Notes: generated from the sequence alone by a model not told the origin. A stretch of DNA of 64,000 bases from Rhynchonema sp. JSB1_4 (GCA_030248065.1 JASAMV010001714.1:62001-126000); one strand, 5' to 3'; positions 23,395 through 36,530 are shown, counted from the stretch's first letter. A program made the numbers and translations.

Positions 23395-24850
23395 TTACCA
23401 ATTGACAGAATTGCACATCAGCAGTCCAGCTTTCTTGTAACAAACTTCCATAAGCAGCATTGTAAACGCTACTATCAATCCACAAAACAACAATCCAAAA
23501 ATACCCACCAGACTCATCATCTCAACATCACCCGTGCGTGGCTTGATCGTCTCAATCAAAGGACAATGCAGGAATACTTTTTCGGTCTCCAAAACGCTCT
23601 CATATCGCCCTTTGATGAACTGTAAGCCACTAAATGACTCAATCATCGCAGCGTTGATTCGTTGCACAACACTTGTTGGCACATTTCGGCTAAAAAGCAG
23701 TTGTCCCAGTTCCTTACCTAAACCGGGGAATTTGAGGGATCGAATATTGCACCACTTTGTCGGCAATTGTTTCGCGAAGAGCTCATCCGTCAGAAAAACG
23801 ACATCTCCGTTGGAAAGCCGCTCCTTGTAATCGCCATATTGAGTGAATGACTTCAGAATTATGGGTGGATTTGATTCGAATGCAGCCCGTAGTTTGCGGC
23901 AGTCTGCCGTATCGGAGTACAGGTAACTTGAATTGAGTGTCACCACTTGAATCTGTTTGTTCTCCAAAAGTCCCAAGAATTGGTCGAAATTGTCGAACAA
24001 GTCCCGTTTGTGCTTGATCAGCAATTGCGAGAGCAATCCGGATCGATAGAGATTCGAGAATAACAGTGTGAAAAAGGACACCATCAGAAGACAGCCCCCA
24101 TCCGTGTTCCACTGACTTGCCGTTCCCGTTCGGCCGAAAAGTCGCCACGAAATCAGACGACTAATTTTTGCCGCAAAATAAATGAAGATGAAACACATCC
24201 AAATGCTCAGATCATAAACGGACACAAAGTTGAGTGCGGTGTGCACCCAGTCCTGTCGCGGGGAGTCCACAGAGATCGCATACCAGCCGGTGCCAAGTGG
24301 GTGTATGGGATAGGACACGTGGACACCGTGTCTGTAATTGAAAGGTTCTGATTGTCCTGCCTCGTCCATTGCTTGGACAGACGGTGCACCAGATCATCGT
24401 CAGTGTGGTGACACATCATGAACACACTTATGCACATTCTAAATCAACCTGATCAGTTCCACGGACGGCTCTGTGAACATGACAGCAGTGTCGATGGTTG
24501 CATCTCTCAACTGTCGCATTGTTGTGATGTATGACGCATTGGTGAACCACAGCGTCAGATTGATGCCTGCCAGCTTGGTCAGAATCGAGAACACTTCACT
24601 CGCGATGCCTGATATGGGAAGAGGAATATTCCATTAATTTCGGCATACGGACGCTTTTTGAGAAGACGATTTCAAAATGTACTTGTAAAGGCCCGATTTC
24701 ATTCCATATCTATACCTGGATAATGACACGTTTCGGTGACTCTCAACGTTTCGTTCATTGTGACGCAGTCGAATCGCCACGGAATGTATGCCGATGGATA
24801 GGCAGTGAGCAACGAGTAGTTACTCATTATTGGACTTGGGATGTTGTCGC
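23395..24850 (-). CDS. Ionotropic glutamate receptor-like / IR channel subunit
   Basis: Minus-strand gene. An upstream exon ending at 24716 encodes ETLRVTETCHYP, and exon 24449-24608 encodes GIASEVFSILTKLAGINLTL: the S1 ligand-binding lobe pattern of the ionotropic receptor superfamily. The large exon from about 24385 to 23395 carries membrane segment M1 (LSIWMCFIFIYFAAK), the pore and M3 region (GGCLLMVSFFTLLFSNLYRSGLL), the S2 lobe and M4 (LVGIFGLLFCGLIVAFTMLL), ending NSVNW-stop. It lacks the SYTANLAAF motif of true synaptic receptors, which favours a divergent IR-type chemosensory or other ligand-gated cation channel (inference). The amino-terminal part upstream of 24.85 kb was not found. 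The join between 24449 and the large exon was not resolved in phase. It is convergent with the RNF141 copy. Confidence 0.75.
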
Positions 24851-25471
24851 CATCTTGTTGTGTTTTATTTTTATAGGTCATTCATTCAGTCAATTTCGCA
24901 AGGAAGTTTAACCTAACCAAAGTAATGAATGTGCGGAACAGGATGTCGGTTTATTTGCAGAACATGCTTCCATTCCCATGTTTGCATTCCATTTTTGGAA
25001 TTGGAATTTGACTGTTGAATTTGACAACAAATCGACTACACCCATTTTTGACCATATTTTATGATGTATACGTACGGTGAAAAACTCAATGCAAACGCGA
25101 AAGAACAAACAGTACAAAAGAATCACACAGTAGAAAAAACAGTGTAACACACAATGACCGAGATTCTTGAAGGCGCCACCGGGGGCGGTTGCGCAACAGT
25201 GTGTTTCATGCGCTCTCTATCTCGGTGAATAAATTCCCTTTTATTCCCACCCAAGACATGCGTGCGTTAAAACGCCGCTGTTACGCAACGAATTGAGGTC
25301 AGCCAGCTGGAAGTTGTCGTCATTATCGTGTTTGGGGGCGCAACCACAAGCGGTGACTGTTGCGCTTTCGACAGAATTCGGGCCATCAGCGAAACAGAAG
25401 TTATGCATCGCATAGATATTGTTGAAATAATTATCCCAAATATACAATACCATAATCACAAAGATCATCAA
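24851..25471. other. Intergenic stretch, no supported gene
   Basis: Lies upstream of the receptor gene and downstream of the next minus-strand gene. It may hold the receptor's missing first exons, but I see no frame with signal peptide or splice support. Confidence 0.4.
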
Positions 25472-28400
25472 TCACGCAATGGTAGCCGCATTCTTTCGCA
25501 CTCTGATGGCCGTCAAAATCATAAATCCAAACGCAACCATCAACGCGACGCTCGCCACAAACGCAGTCACCACGATCATGACGAACTCGGTCTGCAACAA
25601 GAATTGGGATCTCGACTGTGACCATAGGAGTTCTGCAGTGCCCTAGTGCCAATGCAACAAGCTGTGTTTGGCCCACTCTGACAAAAAAGAATCTCAAAAT
25701 TCAACAAACGATAACACGCCATGTGCCACAGCCAACCAACCGAGCTGCCCTGTTCTTCATTATGCAACAGCGGTTCGTGGTCAGAGTCATCGTCGCTTTC
25801 TTCCTCAGTGTTTAGTCTTGATTCTGTGATTTTGCCATCTGGCATAATCTCCAATCCGATTTGTTTTTTTGTCTCCTTCGTCAGATTGCGGATCGGTACC
25901 GCCGTTCCGTTGACGATCACCGTTTCATTTTCATATTTCTTCTCCAATTCCTCCTCAATCGACGTTGTGTTGTCGACGACCACTTTCGGGGTGCTTACTG
26001 TGGTGGCTGACGGCATCACTTCAATCAGCAACACTTTGTCTGCTTTCGGCTCAGGACTTGTGATCGGTGCTGGCGTCTGCAAACACGTGACATGTCTGGC
26101 TGACTGATGGTGCAGGTTTGTTTGAGTGCTCGTGTAGTCAGAAACGTATCGGGTTACCCGGACGCACATGCAAGATGTATAGAACTGGCAAACATGGCGG
26201 TCAAGCTGCGACGTATGACTCCCATGCAAACCTGGCGAGCAAAAACAAAACATCGGTCCAGCTATCGTTTCTCGTTTCTATCCGCGCGTGCTTAAAGGGT
26301 CTCCGCCATATATATGCGACCGAAACCAATCTCAATGAAACTTAGTACCGTAAGTGGGCATGGTCCAAAACACTCACGGCCAAGAAAATTTTTTCCCATA
26401 TCAGCTCCCTGTCTGAGCCAGGAGGGCTTAAAGGTAAAAAATTTTGACCCTACCTCAGCGCTTTGAAATTAAAATATCGATCTGTTTCGCATATTCTTTG
26501 TGTGCAGTTTGTTCACAAATCTTTCATAAACGCCTTGGGTCTAATTTAGAACCATATTCACTTTTTTGGCACTACCACAGCTCGCGCTATTTTGCCAAAA
26601 CCACGTAAATTTTTCGGAAAAAATTTTCCGTTATATTTTCCGGTCACATAGAAAGCACACAGAGCTTTTATATAATGTAGGCAAGAAAGCCCGTATATCG
26701 TGCTATTCAGGCGATCAATGACTAATTTTCCACCGCTGATAAGTTTCGACAAAAGCGCGCTCAACCGTGGTGAACCTCAACTTTTTTGCCATTTTCTGTG
26801 GATCCCAAGCACACTTCTATCTCATATTTTCCTATTTTAATAGCAATGTACCGAGGTGATCTTTGGCACGCCAGATAGTAAAAATATAATTGTTGTTAAT
26901 TATGTGCAAATCTAGGTTGGTCCATCTGCATTCTTGGAGGCACGAGCAATAAATGAATTTTACACAAAATTCATAATTTTCGCAAATTTTCACTTCCGTC
27001 ATATTTTTAGCCTATCTACAGTTGGGTAGGAATTGTGGCTTTTGCTGTCCGATGAAGCCCCAACGTTGTTGTTGTTCATCGATTAAAATCCAAAATTCTA
27101 GTTCTAACGTATCCTGAGAAAAATCGTGTTAAGTGAAGGCACCGCAGACGCTGGTCCTGTTGTAAGCCCGGTTGTAGTTCCAAGTCCAAGCATGGACCTC
27201 AATTAACACGATTTTGCTCAAGATACGTTAGAGCTATAATTTTGAATTTTGATCGATAAACAACAATAACGTTTGGGCTTCATCGGACAGCAAAAGCCAC
27301 AATTCCTACCCAACTGTAGATAGGCTAAAAATATGACGGAAGTGAAAATTTGCGAAAATTATGAATTTTGTGTAAAATTCATTTATTGCTCGTACCTCCA
27401 AGGATGCAGCTGGACCAACCTAGATTTGCACATAATCAACAACAATTATATTTTTGCTATCTAGCGTGCCATATATCACCTCGGTACATTGTTATCAAAA
27501 TAGGAAAATATGAGATAGAAGTATGCTTGGGATCCCCAGAAAAAAGCAAAAAAGTTGAGGTTCACCACAGTTGAGCGCGCTTTTGTCGAAACTTATCAGC
27601 GGTGGAAAATTAGTCATTGATCGCCTGAATAGCACGATATACGGGCTTTCTTGCCTACTTTATATAAAAGCTCTGTGTGCTTTCTATGTGACCGGAAAAT
27701 ATAACGGAAAATTTTTTCCGAAAAATTTACGTGGTTTTGGCAAAATAGCGCGAGCTGTGGTAGTGCCAAAAAAGTGAATATGGTTCTAAATTAGACCCAA
27801 GGCGTTTATGAAAGATTTGTGAACAAACTGCACACAAAGAATATGCGAAACAGATCGATATTTTAATTTCAAGGCGCTGAGGTAGGGTCAAAATTTTTTA
27901 CCTTTAAGCCCTCCTGGCTCAGACAGGGAGCTGATATGGGAAAAATTTTTCTTGGCCGTGAGTGTTTTGGACCAAGCCCACTTACGGTGCCAAGTTTCAT
28001 TGAGATTGGTTTCGGTCGCGTATATATGGCGGAGCCCCTTTAATGGGAAATTGTCCTGGGCCCGGTCCACAGGAGTGGATTACCTTAATCTCACTACACT
28101 AACGTTAGCACCAACACTGACACTAACGTAAGGTTAAGGTAATCCGGTTGTGCGGACCGGGCCTGCAGAAACTGCAGTTCTCGCTGAATGACAGCAAGTA
28201 GCCTGATTGTTTTACATTACACGGGCTGCAATGCTAATCCCAGCGGTCGTTAAAAGAAAACCGCTCCGAAACACTGTGATGCACGCTCTGGTATTCTGAA
28301 TTCAGCGATGGTCAAACATGTAGATTCAAGAACGTACCACTCCGACATCCTTGTACACCATGTCCATCACTTTCTCGACCATCTTGTCCGGATCCTTTGT

Positions 28401-29612
28401 ATCCCCGAGCATTTTGGTCAGCTCAACCTTATCCATCGACAATACCTTCTGCAGCGAACTGGCCACCGCCGATTGTAGATTCTTTTTCTTCTCAGCCGAT
28501 TCGGGCGTCTCCGGGGGCTCGATCATGGTGCCGTTGGCCAGTTGGATGGGTGGCGCGGCTGGACGGCATTCGAAGGATGAATAAAACAACGTGTCTTTCG
28601 GTTTATGAACATGTGTTCGCACTGACGATAACCTGATGCACCACCTGCCTAAAAGTGCGGCCTGTGGATGGGGTGCGGTTTTCGTGCCACACCTCGTTCC
28701 ACAAGCGTTTTGGGATTTTTCAACTACATATGTAGGTTACTTCAGTCTGAACTGATTTGAGTGCCATTCCCAGCAGGGTCCGAAAACAACACATCCTAAC
28801 TGAAACATCACCCAGTCTTGACACTCAACCTGGTCCAGCAAGCGTGTCGGTCAATTGTGACGCGAGCTCAACGATTTTGCCCGGATCGGTCATATTTGGT
28901 GCCACGTTCGGCGCTTCGGCGATTGCAGCTGCTGCTTCCTCAGCCTCTTCCTCCGTTAGCACACCCGCACCTCCCGGTCTTTGTCTGATTTGTCTGCAGG
29001 ATTATCCGACTAATTATTCAAAGTCACAATGAACTGGAGCATTCTACAACCAACTTGGGTCCCGAGACGATGTTTGGTGGTTCGGGTACGTCAATCTGCA
29101 TCTGATTGTGTGTGGCCTTGTAGATTGCGCCCCTGGCCTCGTACTCAAAGCACATGCCCTCGTTGCAACACGACACCGTGCCGCGGCCAACCTGTGCAAA
29201 TGTGGAACAGTGCCTGCCATGCTTTTAGCTCATTGTTTCAGTTCGCGCGTTGTTGTGGTTGTTTGTTCACTGATGTTGACTTGAAGTGTTCTAGTATATA
29301 CTGTACGTGTTCTTATGTCTTATGTCTTATGTTCGTCAAATGCCGGCATCGAACTTGGCAATGGGATGAGTGAGTGATCAGCTTAGTCAGACTGCCGATC
29401 ATCAAGACACAACTTTGTTACAAACGTCCCTCATGGATTACGTGAACGCACCTGACTTTCTACAGCCGTCTCCTCATCGACATAAAAGATTGTGTTGCGT
29501 GTGGCCACCTGATTGCCGAACTTGACCCAGTTGCATCCTGTGAAATCGTCACACAAATCGGTGCGGACGTTGGGGTTGCGGCGGACGAGGTCGAACAGAC
29601 AACCGAACTTGT
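25472..29612 (-). CDS. Type I membrane protein with Cys-rich ectodomain
   Basis: Six minus-strand exons join in phase: 29452-29612, 29055-29191, 28830-28993, 28338-28558, 25741-26076 and 25472-25615 (stop TGA). The first two form a Cys-rich module (DKFGCLFDL, TDLCDDFTGCNW, GTVSCCNEGMC) resembling the end of a Ly6/three-finger fold. An Ala/Glu-rich linker and a helical region (KNLQSAVASSLQKVLSM, KMVEKVMDMVYKDVG) follow. The next exon is acidic with N-glycosylation-type NET and NGT sites. The last has one hydrophobic segment (FVMIVVTAFVASVALMVAFGF) and a short basic tail. The 5' end, including any signal peptide, is not identified; the exons at 33.3-33.9 kb encode a similar module and could belong to it. 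Function unknown. Confidence 0.6.
26292..28043. mobile_element. 1.75-kb foldback element with TTAA ends
   Basis: Two arms of about 840 bp (26292-27133 and 27200-28043) are inverted copies with a loop of about 66 bp. The ends read TTAAAGGGTCTCCGCC and GGCGGAGCCCCTTTAA. The arms show a few percent divergence. There is no transposase, and the 68-residue frames in the arms are mirror images of each other. It occupies the 2.26-kb intron of the membrane protein gene. The TTAA flank suggests piggyBac-like mobilisation (inference). Confidence 0.8.
28058..28163. mobile_element. 106-bp hairpin MITE
   Basis: GGGCCCGGTCCACAGGAGTG at the left and a matching inverted GGTTGTGCGGACCGGGCC at the right, with inner GGATTACCTTAA/TTAAGGTAATCC. 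It sits 14 bases from the end of the foldback element. Confidence 0.75.
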
Positions 29613-30104
29613 CTGCAAACATCACTGACGATGTGCTGGTGCACCACTCGCATCTCTCTGCTTCTGTATGAACTGAGTTGTTTGCCACGTACACGTTTTT
29701 TCTGACTTGAATCCACAGTACTTTGATATATTCTGAGTGTTATTAGTCCTTTGCATTTGTTCTACCGTGTAGGGCCTGGCCCGTGTAGACGCATACGCAT
29801 GCATGTTTGCACCGTAATGTGCGTGTGCAGCACCGGCATGTCTCTCTGTCTCTATTGTTACCGCAATAAGTGCAGGCACTATTTTGAGTTAAAATGCATG
29901 CATTAAAATTGTCACGAATCCAAATGCGCGCAACAGATATACACACCTTTTACTGAGGAAGCCTGTGGTCCACAAAACACAGTTAAACGTATGCAGTACG
30001 CTCTAAACACAAGAGAAACAGATCAAGAGGAAAATAACATCTGGCTGTTATTAATATATGTACGTTAGTTGGAGCGTACGATCGGAATTCAACTAAATTA
30101 TCCA

Positions 30105-31651
30105 TCACCTGTGTTTGGTTTTATTTATTCCCTCCCATGCATTTTGCCAGTCAGCAGAAAGTTGATTAAAATAGCGAGCTCCGGCAGGACTAATGTGATG
30201 AGCCTGACTTGCCTTGATTTGAGTTGCAGGGGCTACTTGGTTACTGTGCACGCAACAACAAAACTTTGCAAACTGGTTTTTCAACCATGTGCTGGCGGGC
30301 TCCAGATTCATGATCAAACTGCAAGGTAATATCACACCGAAAAACACCATAATCAATATTTGCGTGCTCATCGTAACGATGATGCCGAAATCTGACCTCA
30401 TGAACGCAGCGCCCAACATCCAATGCTGCAGCGCACGCATAGCGATGATCAATGTCATTAACAATGTGAATAGACGACAACACCAGCGTAGCGCAGTGGT
30501 GAGTGTGATGGACTGGCGCAGGTACAGGCGCGTGTTCAAATCCTGCTTGATGCCCGCTTGACCGAATGAATTGGCAATACGCTGCACTCGACGACTTACG
30601 CTCTCAAAGAACAACCAAATCAAGAAATGGCTGGAAATCACCAGAAAAATCAGCACAATTGCGACCGGAGCAAACTTTGGTCCTGTTTGCGTTATACTGA
30701 CCCCACACCAAGCACTGGTTGCTGACGAGTCTTGACGATAAGCTACCAGGATATCGGGTGCCAATTTGGCAAGTACAAGCACCCAAACGGCACAAATGAT
30801 GCCCGACGCTACATGTTTGGGTCCATCAATAGACGGGGATGGATGTTGTTTGGTACCAGTGGCGTTGTTGTGATTGGCCACGAAGCGTTGACCGTTGAGC
30901 CAACGCTCAAACATGGTGCCCAACATTGTCAGACTGATCGCATGACCGAACGCTGTGAACAGACCCGAACGATAGACGCAATCGACTGCGGTGAACTAGA
31001 ATTGTAAGTTGAAGTTAGGCGGAGCGAACACAAACGTCACAATGGCACGGCACACTGGGACTTGGGACATAGTGCCCACGGAGCACCATCAGGCAGCGGG
31101 ACGCTGAATACAGAATAGAATGTGCGATTGACGGTGACGCCATCGTGTGAACAAAATGATGAGACAAACACTAACTATACTTCGCCCTCTCACGCAACAC
31201 GAAACAAATTCTCGCGCGCTGATTGGCTGGCGCGAGCCTGAGAGCCAATCAGCGTGGGAAAATCTGTTTCGTGTTGTGTGAGAGAACGAAGTATATAATT
31301 AGGCCTTTATGTGCCAAACAGGGGGCCCACCTTAGGAACGTCATCCTTTCGCCCCAACAACGTCGCCAGTGCAGTTGCAGTCAAGTTGATCGCAGCACAC
31401 ATTGCCACGACCGATACATGATGCAACAATAGTTTGATGTCACGTGACAGGACCGTTGCACGACGCACCACTGACATGCAGACCAGATGCAATAGAACAC
31501 CGACAATGCCCATGCACACCATGCCTCTGCACAGGGTGGGCTGATAGTACAACAACATTGAGAATGAAACATTAGTTTGGGTAGTGTTCGAAGGAATCGG
31601 GACCATGTTCGGTTGGTTATCTTCAATCCAGTGGAACCGATTGATAAGCAC
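30105..31651 (-). CDS. Seven-transmembrane G protein-coupled receptor
   Basis: Two minus-strand exons, 31331-31651 and 30105-30995, join in phase 0 (AAG at the GTGGGC donor, TTCTAG acceptor) to about 403 residues. Exon 1 carries N-glycosylation sites (NTT, NVS) and two membrane segments (GMVCMGIVGVLLHLVCMSVV; VSVVAMCAAINLTATAL). Exon 2 carries five more. TM3 ends TMLGTMFERW, where ERW sits at the usual DRY position. TM6 is ITLTTALRWCCRLFTLLMTL and TM7 is VTMSTQILIMVFFGVILP. The tail is short and rich in Cys and His. The overall form recalls nematode serpentine chemoreceptors, but the subfamily is not clear. The ligand is unknown. A hairpin MITE lies in the only intron. Confidence 0.75.
31171..31303. 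mobile_element. 133-bp hairpin MITE in receptor intron
   Basis: Inverted repeats: ACTATACTTCGCCCTCTCAC at one end and GTGAGAGAACGAAGTATATA at the other, with inner GCTGATTGGCT/AGCCAATCAGC. No coding content. Confidence 0.8.
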
Positions 31652-33270
31652 GTTCTGCGGATAGCAAGCAATAGGGAACTGACCTATGCGGATACGGTAT
31701 CTCGTCTGTATTTAACAGGTATTGCATACAATAGTCTCATCATGGGTTTCGTACAAATGAATAACAAATTAATGGTGTTGCTAAGACAGTGCAGCGATAA
31801 TTGAGCGTCGGCAATTGCTACGGGCAACGCGAGAACGACAAAATGAAAACACGTGAACCTGAGCGAATCAACTTGCTATGTACATAGTAAGTATCAAACT
31901 TGGTATGATCGGATCAGGCCTGTCTTGTTACATCAGGTTTTTAAACTAAGGATATTTACCGGAGCCACTAATTCTATGATGGCGTAAACGTTGTTCTCGA
32001 ACTTAAAATGAATAACTTTCACGCTGATCGAACTTAGTGGCACCAGTAATATCCTGAATTCAAAAATCTCGCGTGACCAAGTCGGGTCTAGTCCGATCCG
32101 ATCACCAAGGTTGATATCTTCGTTTGTTATTGTCGATAATTATTGAGCAGATCATGACCATGTACTTCGAAGGACAAGGTGGAAGCAGAGTAGACATGAT
32201 GGAACGAAGCATGTTATTGTCAAATTCCTGTCATTACACCGTAACTGATTACTGTCATTGTATTGGTTGGTTGTGCTATGTTTCTTCTGCCAATCTTCTT
32301 CGCTAACGACTGTGGTGATCTTTACCATTACCCCCTTGCCCCAATTTGAGTTCCTACAAAACTTTAATTGGCTGTCCATTAAGAAAATCCCCGTACTGAA
32401 CCAATTGCAGGCAAATTAGCCACACTGGGCCTTTGAGAAAACGATGAAAGATGTCAGCAAACACATGTCAGTAAAACCTATGGAAAAGTGTGATAGCTGG
32501 CAGTTCACTGACAAAGCTAGTTGACATGTCAATTACTGCCACCAAAGTGTGTGGGAGCTTCAGATAAACACACCTAACACTTCAATTGCAAACAATGAGC
32601 GCTGTGTTTTGAGTTTTCATCACTCACGCACGTAATATTTCTGAGACCCATGACCAATTTTACGGGTTTAAATTTTCTTAAATACACGTTATCAACGTTA
32701 CATTACGCCAAGCATAAATCAACAATAAAATCATAAATAGTCCTGCGATGCTTACCATCTTTTCGTTTTGGTCCCCTGATGAGCACACAATGAGCCATTT
32801 TGGTCTTTCCCCTGCCATACATGTCCAAGATGCCTGCAATGCAAAAAAGAGGCAGAGTTGTGTTATTTGGAGAAGAAGTCTCCCCAGAACCTTCAAGTGC
32901 GAGCCTAGGAAAGTATATTCAAACAGTGAAACATGACGATGCCAACCATTATAATCGCACAAATGTCTCGACCCATCCGTTGTAATGCACATTGCACTGC
33001 CCCCACCCGACCAAGGAATTTGCAACGCTGCCTCATTGGTGGGCAGGTAGATCGAGGGTGCCTCCTGAATCAAGAAGGGATTTTGGGGTCATGTGGCCAG
33101 CTGGCGCAATCGTACTGACGATGACCTTGTACACCACCTGTCTGTAAAAACAGGCTACAGAGAATTGGTGATCTGCTTCGGTCATGTGACTGTTTTTGAA
33201 TTAAGGACTGTTTTCATCACATTTGGCGCGAAACATCCGACAAGCTGATGTTTCACAGCCCGTATGTAAC
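31652..33270. other. Intergenic or intronic stretch, no supported gene
   Basis: AT-rich sequence between the 7TM receptor and the Ly6-like exons. Short dispersed repeat words (CCGATC...ACCAAGTTTGATG near 31890 and 32090; ACTGACGATGACC at 33114) are present. An open minus-strand frame at 32678-33073 has hydrophobic stretches but no clear splice signals or family, so I do not call it. Confidence 0.4.
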
Positions 33271-33948
33271 CGTGTATCTCCTTCGATCACAGTAGTGTGC
33301 ATGGTTGCAGCAACAGATGGTGCCCGTGCCCCCCTCGGGTGGTTCGGCCACGCGACACACACCGTTTGGATTCGCTGCCAACATTTCACGGGTGCAACCG
33401 TTGATCTGAGTGAACTGACCGGCCATGCCCTGAAATTGGAAGGAAACTCGCACTACTTGGTGATCGATTATGTGTTGGTGACTTGGCATTTTACTTCTTA
33501 GAACAACTGCTGCCACGACGCAGTTCCATCGAACCTACATATACATATGTTGTTGACTATCAGTGCTGAGAATACTAACGTGTAAACAGCATGACTCAAC
33601 ATATGCTAAGTTACAAAAGAGTTATGTATACATGGCGAAAATCCTTCCGATCTGGACGGAAGATCACCAAGTTCGATGACCGCTGACCGACTGACACCGA
33701 ACAGTTCCATATGGTAGGTACGTTCTCGAAATGGCTAAAACCCAACGATTCTACGGACCGATATGAACTCTGACCTGACATCCACCGCTTTGTTTCAGTT
33801 TCCAGTCATTGCCCTGATAGGGATGTTGCACAAAACTGTAGCAGATGTTGGATCGACAGGTCTGCGACTCGCGTTTCGTGTGCGAACCACATTTGAGGAT
33901 GGCGTCGTCCTCTTGGCCCGGCTCGATGTCGAATTTGGACAGCGCTTT
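33271..33948 (-). CDS. Two exons of a Ly6/three-finger-like Cys-rich domain
   Basis: Minus-strand exons 33775-33948 and 33271-33429 join in phase 0. Residues: ILKCGSHTKRESQTCRSNIC, SGGC, INGCTREMLAANPNGVC, then GTGTICCCNHAHYC. The spacing, ending in a CC(C)xxxxxC cluster, resembles Ly6/uPAR or activin-receptor-type extracellular domains. It shares the GC...NPN...C...GT(V/I)xCCN pattern with the first exons at 29.1-29.6 kb, so these are either a second module of that gene, with the 7TM gene nested in its intron, or a paralogue. The phase at 33271 does not match the acceptor at 29612, so a direct join is excluded. Start and end exons are not identified. Confidence 0.5.
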
Positions 33949-36309
33949 CTGCAGCGTAATGTATTTGAGATAAAAGGTCTTAATTCAGTGTTTATGGTGG
34001 TTGTCGACATTGTAAACTTATGACAGCCAATGCAATGCAGCTTCAGTATTTCAGTCAAATGTCGCACATTTTGACCAACTTCACTTGCCAAATTGGACTT
34101 TGGCGTCACCCCCTGCTAGTGAATTCCAATCTGATGCCTCAACGCAAACGTGGGACTTGCCACGCTAAAATTTTGACGTTGTATAAAGCAGTATGAGCCC
34201 CAGTCCCAGGCCACCGAAAGTAGTGTTTTGAATACTGCAGGCGAAGTCACAGTGACACATGGCGCATGTGGTCTCTGCATCCGAGTACAACGGCCTACCG
34301 CCTCACACGCGTGCAAACTCCTCGTGTTCTCATACTTAATAAAATCAATCAATCAAATGTTATCAAGCTCACCGCCAGAGCATCGTTGGTTATCGGTCCT
34401 GCCTGGTTTGGCAACGGTTGCAACGCGTCACTGCACCCAAACGCCAACAGTAACAGGATTAGCTGATTTTGTTTGCGGTCAGATAATATCATGGTGACAA
34501 AATGTTTCGTGTTCGGATTTTTGGTTTAAATTAGCTGAAATCATTCAGTAAACAATTCGTAGAAGTTGTATTTTTGTTTCTGCTCGGCTGTCTAAACTGT
34601 TCACGTGGCGGCATAATCTGGGTGCTGGAGTGCAGAGTGGCGTAAAATAACACACAATTTCGATGTGAAGGGAACGTTTTGGTAGACCCAACATTCTCTG
34701 TCAAGTTTTGCAACAAATTGTTTACTCTGTCTGTGCGTTGCCCCCTCCCCCGAAATTAGCTCAGCGACGGCCAGTCCTTAGAACGTGAGCGCGTCTCCAT
34801 TATGTCCATTCAGAAATACATACAAGTATGTATGTACCTATAGTTCTTGTCTGATTCGGTACCGTATGCACAGGGTGGCCCATAAAAGAACAAAAATCGG
34901 CTATTTGCAAACGGACTTTGACAAATGAGCTGTCCAGTTTAACGGCAGACCAGCACCATGCAGATCACAGTAAATATTCACGCGAAGGCTAATTAAGCAA
35001 TTTATTAGATCGTGATTTTTTTGCTTTACAACAGTTAATCATTCGTAAGACTACATATACAACGTTTACCTAAGTCGCTAGCACACTGAGAACAAAAAGT
35101 TCACGCTTGCTTACTCATACCAGGTGTGCGTCTTTGAGACTGTAACCAAACCGCTGCTGAGATCCAGCGTCATGTGTATGTTGACCTGCATCATTTGGGT
35201 CACCCCCTACACGATGCATGTGCATTACGTTTTCGTCGAGTTTTCTATTTCATTCAGTTTTCTTTGCCACTGGGTTCATTGGCGGCAAGCAAGCAGGTAA
35301 TATAGGCATGGGAATGGGGTGCATACATTGCTGCTGTGCATATCCTTGGTGCCTGAATTCAAGTGTTCAACCGTTTAGACATCATGTGGTATAGAATGAT
35401 GTCTTAGTGCATGATACTGCAATTACCTAGGTGCCGCGTATTTGACTGCAAGTCACAGAAAACAGGAACACCGCGGTTCATAGCAGCACCGTCTCATAGG
35501 GTTCGTATTTTGCAACATGTGTGTGTCCATGGCCTGTAACATTCCGGGACCCGCGCGATTACCCAAGCGATGGTCACACTGGTGACGTCATTCCAATGTG
35601 GGTGTGTTACGCAGACGTACAGTATGCAATTTTCGGATACTGTGGCCATTATTTGACAGTTATTAGGTTCATGTCGACTGCTTGTCCAAATCCCTCGCAG
35701 CTTGTCAAACTTTATTGAATGTTATCGAATTAAGGAATACACTTGTGGCGCCCACTGCGGCTGGGTCAATTACACTGTACCTAAGGTGTTTATGACCAGT
35801 TTGTAGCATTGTAACCCATGAAGAAAAAATAGAACGCGTTTTTCGCAGAGCACAAGAAAAAAGACTGATTTCGACAAACTGACACGAAACCATGCCTGTC
35901 CATGTCCATGCAAACACGGGGCGGTTGTTGGACATATGGAGTATTTTTCTGACCCGCGACCCGCGCCAGCGTTTGCATGGACGCGCCTTTACAACAGCTT
36001 GGCGAATTATAATTGCATAATTTTTTACTTCTTGTTCTCAAAACTTATTCAAAATAGAGAAAAAAAACAAGACAGTGCTTATAACACTCTAGTGAACATT
36101 ATTTGGGCCAGTACTTTATGTATATTCTCTGTTAAGTTATTCTTGGGCTTTCGTCTTTGATTTTTGTTTTGTTGTGTCTTGGAGAGGGAGTGGCCAATTT
36201 TCGCTCCGACTGTTTTTTCACAGCTGCCACTGACCACGCAAACGTTTCGTTCTTGACGTTTAAATGAAACAGTGGGAGGACAGGGGATCACGAGTCCATC
36301 TACCTACAT
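33949..36309. other. Intergenic stretch, no supported gene
   Basis: Mixed-composition sequence with CATA microsatellite pieces (for example 34818-34840). Several open frames of 60-90 codons occur on both strands without splice sites or recognisable domains. Confidence 0.4.
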
Positions 36310-36530
36310 ATAGCCCAACAACAGCTAATGCAGAATTTATGTCCACTGCGTTGCCTGATCCGCCAAGCACATAACGCGTGATGCAACATTACAAGCACAC
36401 ACAGGCAGTCAGCTTGTGTGTGTTGGCTGGCTGCGTGGGTGTGTTTATAATGTTGCATCACGCGTTATGTGCTTGGCGGATCAGGCAACGCAGTGTACAT
36501 AAATTCTGCATTGGCTGTTGTTGGACTATA
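36310..36530. mobile_element. 221-bp hairpin MITE
   Basis: Long inverted arms: TAGCCCAACAACAGCTAATG on the left and GCTGTTGTTGGACTATA on the right, and inner TCCGCCAAGCACATAACGCG matched by CGCGTTATGTGCTTGGCGGA, around a loop rich in TGTG/CACA. It lies about 170 bp upstream of the peptide precursor gene's start codon. Confidence 0.85.

Noticed and set aside
26558..27777. Paired 68-codon frames in the foldback element
   Set aside because: Identical frames in inverted arms are explained by the foldback structure and show no homology to transposases.
32678..33073. 131-codon minus-strand frame with hydrophobic stretches
   Set aside because: No recognisable family, no convincing splice sites, and it overlaps a dispersed repeat word; it may be chance.
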